DNA of 64,000 nt from Zygosaccharomyces rouxii. Its lineage: Eukaryota; Ascomycota; Saccharomycetes; Saccharomycetales; Saccharomycetaceae. Location: contig NC_012995.1 in assembly GCF_000026365.1 (NCBI RefSeq), forward strand, positions 126,501-190,500, written 5' to 3'. Shown piece after piece: positions 19,421 through 27,367 of the stretch. The translations under genes were made by a program, and so were the position numbers. The notes beneath the pieces are model-generated. The model saw only the letters and a program-made list of their open reading frames with translations. It ran no database searches and had not been told where the DNA came from. The stretch's first letter is position 1, and each line of letters begins with the position of its first letter.

Positions 19421-20965
19421 ATGACTAAACTACAGGCTGTTGAATATGCTGTTATCAAGATACCTGACATTTTACCTCTACAAGAATCAGAAGTAAGGGC
19501 ATTGTGTGACCAACTTCTTACGTCTTCAAATGGAAATCCAGATAGAATAGCAGAAGGCTTCCTGGATATACTGGGACACAGTGATCTTTCATTTGATTTC
19601 GTTATTGGGTTTAATAATCTCTTATCAGCAGAGGAGCAGAAACCAGCAGTAGAATCACAACCCAAGATTCCACCTCCCAAAGAATCAAAGAAACCCGTTT
19701 ACAGAGAGAGAAGTACACCTTCACTGCCGTCAGAACACCTGTCCAAAAAGAATAACAGTAGCAATAGCAAGAGCAGTAACAGTAACAGTAACAATAATAA
19801 TACCAATTCTCAGGACAAGAAAAATCAAAAGGAAAAAAAGAATCAAAAAGGACAATTACTACGAGAAATTGAACAAGTCTCTAAATTTCTAGAGCAGGAG
19901 CCAAACCCTAACGACGTACAAAAATTTGCATGTAATTGCCAAGGAAGTCGCCACCCTCTTTTTGAAGCAGCTCCTAATTGTCTATCTTGCGGTAAAATTA
20001 TCTGCATTCGTGAAGGGCTCCATTTGTCAGGTTGTTCACACTGTGGTCAAGATTTCATTTCACTAGAAGAAAGGTTCAAGATTTTACAACTTTTGAAACA
20101 AGAGAAAGAAGAACTAGAAAATGGTTCTGCTAGACCGCCTGAACCTACTGAAAAGCAACGTGCTGGCAAGAACAAAGCCGGTAAATCTTACAAAATTTCT
20201 ACTGGTATAGGTACCAACCTTTTCACCGAACAAGATAAACTATTTGACCTTTTAGAAAGACAGAAAGAGAGGGAGAAGAGACGTGAAAAAGTATTGAGAA
20301 CTAAAGAAGATGAACAAAAGCAAGAGGAACAAAATAAAATTGTGCAAGAACGAGAAGCTAGTCTGGACCCGGAGTTAGCGCAAGCACAGGACAGATTGGA
20401 TAAATTATTATATTTCCAGGACACATCTGCGGAGCGTACCAAAATTATTGATAATGTAAGTGATTTCAGCATGGCTAATGATAGTAATCAATGGGGAAGT
20501 GCTCGTGAACGAGCACTAATGTTAAAGAAACAACAACGTAATTTGAGAAAATGGCAAAAGCTGGAAAATGAAAGGAATGGTCGTCGTGATAAATACGTTG
20601 TTAGTATGGATATTGGTCCCAATGGTAAAGTTACCATGAAGGAAGTACACAAAGACAGAGGAGGTGCCGTAGCTCACTCAGATGAAGAAATAAGTGATGT
20701 CAGTGATGAAGAGGATGCAAGAGATCTGAAGACCATACATGCATTGAAAGATGAAATTGAATCTGATAGAAGACAGAAAGGTTCCAAACTAGAAAGTAAC
20801 ACTTGGGATTATGAACGAGACAAGAAACAATTTAAAAGACCCGTTTATATTGGTAAAGATACAGAGGATGTTTCTAAATCAGCTAAACAACAACAAGATC
20901 ACGCTAGGAAACCCAGGGTACAAGCAGATGGAAGCGATGAGCATTTTTGGGATAAGCTTGTTTGA
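19421..20965 (+). CDS. RQT4: Ribosome quality-control trigger subunit Rqt4 (YKR023W)
   Basis: A 514-residue TRIP4/ASC-1-type protein, orthologue of S. cerevisiae YKR023W (about 530 aa), a member of the RQT complex (with Slh1 and Cue3) that splits collided ribosomes. Seen: an N-terminal helical region, a Ser/Asn-rich low-complexity stretch (about 105-145), the C2HC5 zinc finger around residues 165-215 (CNCQG...CLSCGKIIC...CSHCG), then a long charged Lys/Glu helical region (about 280-330) and a C-terminal SFRQ-free acidic tail. The start is the ATG at 19421. It lies tail to tail with GSM1. Confidence 0.92.
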   Translation: MTKLQAVEYAVIKIPDILPLQESEVRALCDQLLTSSNGNPDRIAEGFLDILGHSDLSFDFVIGFNNLLSAEEQKPAVESQPKIPPPKESKKPVYRERSTPSLPSEHLSKKNNSSNSKSSNSNSNNNNTNSQDKKNQKEKKNQKGQLLREIEQVSKFLEQEPNPNDVQKFACNCQGSRHPLFEAAPNCLSCGKIICIREGLHLSGCSHCGQDFISLEERFKILQLLKQEKEELENGSARPPEPTEKQRAGKNKAGKSYKISTGIGTNLFTEQDKLFDLLERQKEREKRREKVLRTKEDEQKQEEQNKIVQEREASLDPELAQAQDRLDKLLYFQDTSAERTKIIDNVSDFSMANDSNQWGSARERALMLKKQQRNLRKWQKLENERNGRRDKYVVSMDIGPNGKVTMKEVHKDRGGAVAHSDEEISDVSDEEDARDLKTIHALKDEIESDRRQKGSKLESNTWDYERDKKQFKRPVYIGKDTEDVSKSAKQQQDHARKPRVQADGSDEHFWDKLV

Positions 20966-21021
20966 ATATAAAGAATAAATAATAATCATAAGTACACAGA
21001 ACGCATTACCTTCGCTTAATT

Positions 21022-22659
21022 TCATTGAACGTCAAAAATGGGTAGGAATTGGCCCATAAGGAGCAAAGAAATGTTAAAAGCATCTCTTCGGGCGGTCAAA
21101 CAACATGCACATTTCAAATAAGATCCATTGTTAAGCAATAAATTGCATTCAGTATAAACTGCCTGGTCTTTATTAAGAATTGTCCTTGTACTATCTTTGG
21201 GTCCAAATGCTAGATGCTCATGAAACAAATCGTAATAACTAACAACACTTTGATGATCCATAAATTCAACAATAAACCTCCTTTGATCCAGAATTTCCCT
21301 TTTATAAAAACCTGTTAGCGAACAGAATTCATTACTCACAAAGCAAATTTCACCTGAACGTCGCCATATGCAGATTGGCGTACAATTCACCAATTTGGAC
21401 ATGTTTTCAAGTTCTAAAAGAGATCTCTGTAAGACAAGTTCTTGTAGCAATAAATCTTCTTCAATCATATTAGATGTCAACGCAACAAATTTTGGCATAT
21501 AAAGTTCTCCAATAGATTTTGCAATGTGTTGTAATTGTTCTTTTCTCATCAACCTTCTACGCATTTGATCTTCATCATCACTTACTGGTCTCCATCTACC
21601 ATTTTGCCGCCTGTAATAACTACCTAAAAACATTTTATGCAAGCATTCTAGAAGATCCTTATAGGCTTTCCTGTAATTATGGGGCTTTACTAAATTCTTT
21701 TTATCAAATAAATCCTTTGGGGTCTTGATCAATAGACGTAGCTGGAAAGGTGTCCATTCCGAAACTGGTTCATTCTGCTGTGTACGCTGTTGTTGCAGCT
21801 GCGAGGCCTGTTGTTGCAGCTGCGAGGCCTGTTGTTGTAGCTGCGAGGCCTGTTGTTGCCAAAGTTGCATCTGCTGTGATTCTTTTTGTTGGGGTGATGC
21901 ATCCTCATCATTCGATCCCTTATTCATTGTAAAAGCTGGAATCGAAGGAACATTACCAGGTTGTTCCAAAGAGATATACGGTCGAGAATCGGTTTTATGC
22001 AATTTGGATCCAAAATTTAAATATTGAAAAGGCTGTGATGAGTCATACCGCCGAGCTAATGGTTCTCCCAACGTTCTTCGAGGAGATCGCTGTTCTTCGA
22101 TGGGGCCCAATTGATTCGGCATACTTTCAGAGGCGAAAGATGTTAAATCGTTTAATGTCATATACTCGTCATTCGTCCATATACTACCAAATCCCCAACC
22201 TGTATCATCCGTATCGCCAATTGTGGGCTTATCCAAAAGAGAGTTAGCTATTATAGTATCGGCCGGGTCCTTCATGGCTCGAGAAATATTCTCAGTACTT
22301 GAACTAGCCTTAGATTCAGATCTAAAATTTGTTGTAGTTCTCGTCGTCGTTGCGGTTGTTGTTCCTGTATTCTTTTCATCTTGAGTCATTGCAGATGATG
22401 AACCCTCTCCGGGGTTTACCGTGTTAAAGTTTAATGTTTGAGTGGCTGCTTCATCCTTGTCAAAATTACTAGCATCAGATCTCTTTCTCTTTCTCCTTCT
22501 CTTAACCTTATCCCTGCAGAAAGATGCAATGTTCCTTTTTCTACAATTCTGACAGGGTCTCCCCACATCACACTGCAAATGCTTCTCATGACAGAATCCA
22601 CAAGCAGTTTGGATAGGTTTCCGAGTTTGCCTCAATTCTAATGATAATTTCTTAGTCAT
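21022..22659 (-). CDS. GSM1: Zn2Cys6/PAS transcription factor Gsm1
   Basis: A 545-residue orthologue of S. cerevisiae YJL103C (about 618 aa), a zinc-cluster regulator linked to energy metabolism and relative of Ert1/Rds2. The zinc cluster is complete: Cys20, 23, 30, 36, 39 and 48, followed by a basic linker (KVKRRRKRKR). The C-terminal ~180 residues hold the conserved PAS-like region including PICIWRRSGEICFVSNEF. The middle has a Gln-rich tract with three tandem QASQLQQ units. The gene converges with RQT4 and is followed by the DBP7 block, an interleaving of YJL103C among YKR023-024 genes. Confidence 0.94.
   Translation of the reverse strand: MTKKLSLELRQTRKPIQTACGFCHEKHLQCDVGRPCQNCRKRNIASFCRDKVKRRRKRKRSDASNFDKDEAATQTLNFNTVNPGEGSSSAMTQDEKNTGTTTATTTRTTTNFRSESKASSSTENISRAMKDPADTIIANSLLDKPTIGDTDDTGWGFGSIWTNDEYMTLNDLTSFASESMPNQLGPIEEQRSPRRTLGEPLARRYDSSQPFQYLNFGSKLHKTDSRPYISLEQPGNVPSIPAFTMNKGSNDEDASPQQKESQQMQLWQQQASQLQQQASQLQQQASQLQQQRTQQNEPVSEWTPFQLRLLIKTPKDLFDKKNLVKPHNYRKAYKDLLECLHKMFLGSYYRRQNGRWRPVSDDEDQMRRRLMRKEQLQHIAKSIGELYMPKFVALTSNMIEEDLLLQELVLQRSLLELENMSKLVNCTPICIWRRSGEICFVSNEFCSLTGFYKREILDQRRFIVEFMDHQSVVSYYDLFHEHLAFGPKDSTRTILNKDQAVYTECNLLLNNGSYLKCACCLTARRDAFNISLLLMGQFLPIFDVQ
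21788..21850 (-). repeat. GSM1: Three tandem 21-bp units in GSM1
   Basis: Three head-to-tail 21-bp copies (21788-21808, 21809-21829, 21830-21850) encode QASQLQQ repeats. The first two are identical; the third has one base change (C to T at 21838). Confidence 0.92.
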
Positions 22660-22989
22660 AATTGACTACCAATCCTCTTTTCAACCAATTCTTTGCATGA
22701 ATTAGACATCCAAAGAGCACAGGATTTCTTTAATCGATTTGCCAAATAGCAGAGGTGCCTCGACCAGCTTGACCCTTATTGAATATGAGCCTTAAGGCTT
22801 CAATTAGTCTTTATAAACCAACAAATCTTACTGATAACCCCCAGCTCAATCTATCCCGAAGGATTTGTTCTATAAAGTTTGTATAATAAAATCTGTTTTA
22901 AGTCTGTATAATTTTGACTATTTCACTTCTAGTTCAACAGACTCCGAAATTTTTGTGGGGGAACAAGAAAGAGAAAAGAGAAAGGAGTG
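22660..22989. other. Intergenic, GSM1 promoter / DBP7 3' flank
   Basis: A 330-base AT-rich spacer. No gene or clear motif seen. Confidence 0.5.
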
Positions 22990-25197
22990 CTAATAGTTGA
23001 ACTCGCTGGCACTCTGTTTAACAGCCAGCCTGGCCATATGAAACATTTTATCCTTAGAGCCCATTTTAGCAGTGTTCTTCTTGTTTTCGGCGGTTTGTTT
23101 GGCGCCATCTTTGGAGCTCTGTTGAGCCAAGCTCTTGGGACGTTCTCTTAAGGCAAAACTCTTGGCTAAATGTCCCAAATGTAGACATTTCACGTTGAAG
23201 AAGGGTTTTTCAGCTGCAATATGCGTAGCATAGGCTCTGATGTGGCTGGTGAAACCCTTAACTGCAATTGACTTTAGAGTTTGATCTTCCAGCATTCTTC
23301 TTTCCACATTTAGATGCCATGTGGTAACATTACTATCCCATGGATCCTCTTCTTTTTTAGATTTACCTTCCCTATCACTTCTATTCACGCTCATGGATTG
23401 GAAAACGGGTTGAAGAATATCTTTGTCATATTTTAGCAATTTCCAACCTTTAGGATGGAACCTTTTAATACAATCCAAATATCCTTCCTCTTCACCAGGT
23501 AGAAGAAACAATAGAGCCTCTCCACTCTGACCAGCACGAGCGGTACGGCCAATTCTATGCAAATGGTCCTCGGTGGAAAATGGTGGATCTACTTCAATAA
23601 CTGTACCCACATGGGGCAAATCAAGACCTCTACTAGCCACATCGGTACAGAACATGATCTTGTGCTTGCCCTTACTAGCCTCATCATCACGAGAAAAATG
23701 TTCTAAGGTAGCAGTACGCATTGGTTGAGACAATGAACCATGTAGTTTGTAAAAGATGGTTTCAGGATCACCACCGGCCGTGAAACTTGGTAAAATTCTA
23801 TTACCCTTAGTTAACAACCGCACCGTATCACCAACTAAATTACGATGGTGTTCATCACTAGAAGAGAAAGCTTGGAAATGGAACTCTACACTATCAGAAC
23901 ATGATAAAAATACCATGGTTCTACAGGTAGATTCAGATCCTTTATGGGACTTTGTAATTGTATCTAATGAACCTGCCAGAGTCACGAGTCTCAATTTGGG
24001 CGGTACAATAGCAATCTTTTGCAATAACTGATCAGGAACTTCACTTGCAGTTGAACTACCTTCGATCTGGCGGTTACTCAAAAGCTTGTAATTTTGAAGA
24101 GCAACATCTCCCAATTTCTTAACACCACCTTTCAAAGTGGCACTACACAATACGTGTACGATTCTAGATGGTAGCGATGGGAAAATACTGTTGTCCAATG
24201 GAAAATCGTGTACAATTTTCAAGATTTCAGTAATTGTCTCTTCAAATCCAAGTTCCATCAATTTATCACCCTCATCCAAGACCACATATCTCAAAGACTG
24301 GGAGAATTGTTCACGAATCACTTTTGTATTTTGAAGATGGTCTAAGACACGACCTGGTGTACCAACAATAAAGTTACAACCTTTGCGTAATCTTGCCTTT
24401 TCAGATTTCTTACGCTCGCCACCAATTAATAGACAGGGGACCAAATAGTGACAACAATTGCTAATCATTGAGGCTACCGAATAAATTTGAGATGCAAGTT
24501 CACGGGTAGGGGCCACTATAAGGGCAAAGCATCCAGACTTACGGTCAACTCTGGTCTGCATATCCAAAATTCTCGCAAATATGGGTAACAAGAAGGCCAG
24601 AGTCTTACCTGAACCCGTCTGCGCATTGATGAAAAGATCATCATTTTGACCTGTCCATTGAGACAGCAGATGTGATAGCACCAATTTCTGAATACTCGTA
24701 GGCTTTTGAATCTTCATTTTCTCCTTCAAATGTGATAATAACGCTCCTTTAATACCAAGATCTTCAAAGGAATCTCCAGACAAAGGTGCGTTGGATGGCG
24801 CTTGTTCAGTAGAATCATCACGTTCATTGGTATTTACAGCAGTCGAGATCTCACGGTTAGAAGTGAAAAGCGAGGAAACCACTTGACCATTGTTACTGTT
24901 GGCATTGTTTGATTTACCGCTATTCCTGAACTCAACTACTTTCTCACCAGTAGATTCTTTTGCATTATTAGCGTCATCCGTATTACCACCCTTACCAGAA
25001 GCATCAGCATCAGCATCAGCAGTAGCAGCAGGTTGATTTATCTTACGTTTCTTATTAGGACGTCCCTCCATCATCATCTTCATCTTACGGCGGTCCTTCC
25101 ATCTCCCACCGGTAACCTTGGTAGAAGAAGGCTTAGAATCACCAGCACCACTTTCATTAGTGGAGAAATTCAACAGCATACCATCATCGTCGCTCAT
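22990..25197 (-). CDS. DBP7: DEAD-box RNA helicase Dbp7
   Basis: Nucleolar ATP-dependent RNA helicase for early 60S ribosome assembly. 735 residues against about 742 in S. cerevisiae (YKR024C). Motifs seen in order: AQTGSGKT (I), PTRELA (Ia), TPGRVLDH (Ib), LDEGDKL (II, DEGD instead of DEAD as in the yeast protein), CSAT (III), and HRIGRTARAG (VI). The open frame runs 34 codons further upstream to an ATG at 25299, but the conserved N-terminus (MSDDDGMLLNF) begins at 25197, and the upstream stretch contains PAC and RRPE promoter elements, so 25197 is chosen. It is divergent from RPC37. Confidence 0.95.
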   Translation of the reverse strand: MSDDDGMLLNFSTNESGAGDSKPSSTKVTGGRWKDRRKMKMMMEGRPNKKRKINQPAATADADADASGKGGNTDDANNAKESTGEKVVEFRNSGKSNNANSNNGQVVSSLFTSNREISTAVNTNERDDSTEQAPSNAPLSGDSFEDLGIKGALLSHLKEKMKIQKPTSIQKLVLSHLLSQWTGQNDDLFINAQTGSGKTLAFLLPIFARILDMQTRVDRKSGCFALIVAPTRELASQIYSVASMISNCCHYLVPCLLIGGERKKSEKARLRKGCNFIVGTPGRVLDHLQNTKVIREQFSQSLRYVVLDEGDKLMELGFEETITEILKIVHDFPLDNSIFPSLPSRIVHVLCSATLKGGVKKLGDVALQNYKLLSNRQIEGSSTASEVPDQLLQKIAIVPPKLRLVTLAGSLDTITKSHKGSESTCRTMVFLSCSDSVEFHFQAFSSSDEHHRNLVGDTVRLLTKGNRILPSFTAGGDPETIFYKLHGSLSQPMRTATLEHFSRDDEASKGKHKIMFCTDVASRGLDLPHVGTVIEVDPPFSTEDHLHRIGRTARAGQSGEALLFLLPGEEEGYLDCIKRFHPKGWKLLKYDKDILQPVFQSMSVNRSDREGKSKKEEDPWDSNVTTWHLNVERRMLEDQTLKSIAVKGFTSHIRAYATHIAAEKPFFNVKCLHLGHLAKSFALRERPKSLAQQSSKDGAKQTAENKKNTAKMGSKDKMFHMARLAVKQSASEFNY

Positions 25198-25282
25198 ATT
25201 GACTAAAAACGCTCTAGATTTGTCCTTTTCGCTAGCGATGAGCTCTTGTTGTAGTAAGTAGATACAAGGTAAAATTTCATTT

Positions 25283-25310
25283 AGCTCATCGCATCGCATT
25301 GAAAAATTTC
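25283..25310. promoter_or_regulatory. PAC + RRPE pair, DBP7/RPC37 divergent promoter
   Basis: AGCTCATCGC (reverse of the PAC consensus GCGATGAGCT) at 25283-25292 and RRPE-like TGAAAAATTTC at 25300-25310, eight bases apart. These are known Dot6/Tod6 and Stb3 sites of ribosome-biogenesis promoters. Confidence 0.8.
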
Positions 25311-25384
25311 ACTTACTATAGTACATTTTTGAATCACAAAAGTCAAGCAGCACTCAAAGGAACAGTATTTCAGGTCATTTGACA

Positions 25385-26176
25385 ATGAGTGCTGAATCTG
25401 AGAATAAGCTATTTGTTACAGAAGAGGAAGACGTGACTCCTGAACCTTCCATTGCTGGTGGTCAAGTGGATGCAGAAGGTGATATTGATCTGCAAGGTAA
25501 TAGTAATGGTAATGATGAAAATGATGACGATGATGTTATTCAAGAAATTCCGTTAAACCTAGCTGGCCAAAATGAGATCTTACACATTTTTCAGTATGCT
25601 AATAAGCCAAAGAAGATCGGCAGGCGGGCTGCAGAACATCCATTTATAACCGGTGCTAGATACAAGGGTACATCATCTGTATGGGAATTGGATATCCCCC
25701 TAGATGAGACTGCATTTTACAATAAGGATAAAAATGAAGGTGAATGGAAAGATGCCAATACTCAGACTTTGAGAGGTGTTGGTGTGGGAAGTGAAGGACA
25801 ATATGCAGGTTTCGTTGCTGATGGTCAAGTTTACTTAACACCGGTAGAACGAATTGCACAACTACGACCACATTTCAAATACATCGACGAAGTTGGCCAA
25901 CAACGAAAGCAAGATGATTCCAAGAATAATGTGACACCCGCTAGTCAAAAGGCTCAAGTAGTTACTATGTCGGTGAGAAGTGTTAACGATCCAATACAAA
26001 GTAGGTTAGCAGGATCTCTTCTGGCACATAAAGTGGAGGAAGAAGAAGAATTCGTTGACTTGACATGGGTTGAAGATGCATTCGAACAGTTTAAAGAATC
26101 CATGATCGCAGATTCATCTAACCATGAACTGAAACCAATCGGTGACGAACATGACTACTTAGAGAATTTACTTTGA
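25385..26176 (+). CDS. RPC37: RNA polymerase III subunit C37
   Basis: A 263-residue orthologue of S. cerevisiae Rpc37 (YKR025W, about 282 aa), which with C53 forms the TFIIF-like module for Pol III termination and reinitiation. Seen: a very acidic N-terminus (about residues 8-55), then the conserved dimerisation core starting at EIPLNLAGQ and including LDIPLDETAFYN, and an acidic C-terminal helix. The reading frame opens two codons earlier at a TTG; the ATG at 25385 is the start. It shares a PAC/RRPE promoter with DBP7 and converges on GCN3 with 66 bases between stops. Confidence 0.93.
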   Translation: MSAESENKLFVTEEEDVTPEPSIAGGQVDAEGDIDLQGNSNGNDENDDDDVIQEIPLNLAGQNEILHIFQYANKPKKIGRRAAEHPFITGARYKGTSSVWELDIPLDETAFYNKDKNEGEWKDANTQTLRGVGVGSEGQYAGFVADGQVYLTPVERIAQLRPHFKYIDEVGQQRKQDDSKNNVTPASQKAQVVTMSVRSVNDPIQSRLAGSLLAHKVEEEEEFVDLTWVEDAFEQFKESMIADSSNHELKPIGDEHDYLENLL

Positions 26177-26242
26177 GAAGACTATTTTATTGTACATTAA
26201 TGTTTTAATTCTATAATTCATGAGCATAAGGCATGCGAGTGT

Positions 26243-27151
26243 TCAATCGTACCACATCTTGATCAATTCTTCACTCACTGCACTTGGGGTTAACACGCCC
26301 AAATCTGTAATAAGAGCCGTAATATACTCCTGTGCCGTGTAGTCCAGTGTAGGTCCACTTAATGGTTTCTCTGCAGGCTTGCTGAAATCTAGAGCTTCTT
26401 CAGGTAGGGATAAATCTACTGGTGAAAGCGGGAACATACGAACGAACTTATGACATTCGGTAACGACATAAAATGGCTTTCTTGCGTTCCTTGCAAGAAC
26501 ACCCACTGAATAAGTTCCCACCAAATTGATGATACCACCAGATTCTGCTACACCCTCGGCACCAACAAATACTTTATTAACTTTATCAATAACACTACCG
26601 ACGGCACTGTCCACAATCATAATCACCGGAATTCCAATTTCTTGTAATAAAGAGTAAAGTTGCATCCCTTGGGCAGTTGGTCTTGATTCCGTTACCACAA
26701 CTCTGAATCTAATAAACTTCTCTGCTGCATATTTGAACAACGAGAATACTGCTCTTGAAAACCCATGTACTAGAATAACATCATCATCAGCGATAAATTG
26801 ACAGCCAATCTGAGCAATCTTTGTACGAGACATTTTGGATCTGGAGACGAATAACTGACCATTTTCAATTAAATGCTGTTTACAACTTTCCCAATCACCG
26901 TATATGTGTGTATTCCTCAAAACAAATCTCATAAAGATATCACAACCTGCTCTCAAGGAAATAGAATTAGGAATAGAATCTGTTAAATCCTTAGCGGCAG
27001 ATTTAATAGTATTGATCATCTCAGCAGCCGTCTTGGGATTTTTCACTCGCAGAAGAGTAACTAGCGCTTCAATGGCAGCTATAGGCATAGTGATATCAGG
27101 ATCCTCCTCCAAAAATTTTAAATAAGTATCAGTAATGCTAAATTCAGACAT
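26243..27151 (-). CDS. GCN3: Translation initiation factor eIF2B alpha subunit
   Basis: Regulatory alpha subunit of the eIF2B exchange factor; senses phosphorylated eIF2 and is needed for general amino-acid control. 302 residues against about 305 in S. cerevisiae (YKR026C). Nearly the entire conserved sequence is visible, including VFVGAEGVAESGGIINLVGT and the C-terminal ALITDLGVLTPSAVSEELIK block. The start is the ATG at 27151 giving MSEFSITDTYLKFLEED, which matches the yeast N-terminus. The frame continues upstream with in-frame ATGs at 27214, 27232 and 27304; the extension is discussed as a finding. It is divergent from MEF2. Confidence 0.95.
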   Translation of the reverse strand: MSEFSITDTYLKFLEEDPDITMPIAAIEALVTLLRVKNPKTAAEMINTIKSAAKDLTDSIPNSISLRAGCDIFMRFVLRNTHIYGDWESCKQHLIENGQLFVSRSKMSRTKIAQIGCQFIADDDVILVHGFSRAVFSLFKYAAEKFIRFRVVVTESRPTAQGMQLYSLLQEIGIPVIMIVDSAVGSVIDKVNKVFVGAEGVAESGGIINLVGTYSVGVLARNARKPFYVVTECHKFVRMFPLSPVDLSLPEEALDFSKPAEKPLSGPTLDYTAQEYITALITDLGVLTPSAVSEELIKMWYD

Positions 27152-27259
27152 CTCGAAAGCTTTTGGTGTTCTTCTTTGGCGATATTGGATAGTAGTAATA
27201 CCAGTCTTAAACATCTGAGATGTATTTTTCATCACGAAGGTGGTGAAGAGAAAAAAAAT

Positions 27260-27277
27260 GCGATGAGATGCGATGAG
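27260..27277 (+). promoter_or_regulatory. Tandem PAC motifs, GCN3/MEF2 divergent promoter
   Basis: Two GCGATGAG copies, ten bases apart (27260-27267 and 27270-27277), followed by an AT-rich RRPE-like TGAAATTTC at 27279-27287. Confidence 0.7.
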
Positions 27278-27367
27278 ATGAAATTTCGAGATTAGAAAGT
27301 GCAATTGATCGGGTAGATTGAACCCATAGAATCAATTGTTTACTGCATTCGACTCCTGGGGACTCAA

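Noticed and set aside
22990..25299. Longer DBP7 starting at 25299
   Set aside because: The extra 34 residues are not in the family and the segment carries PAC/RRPE promoter elements.
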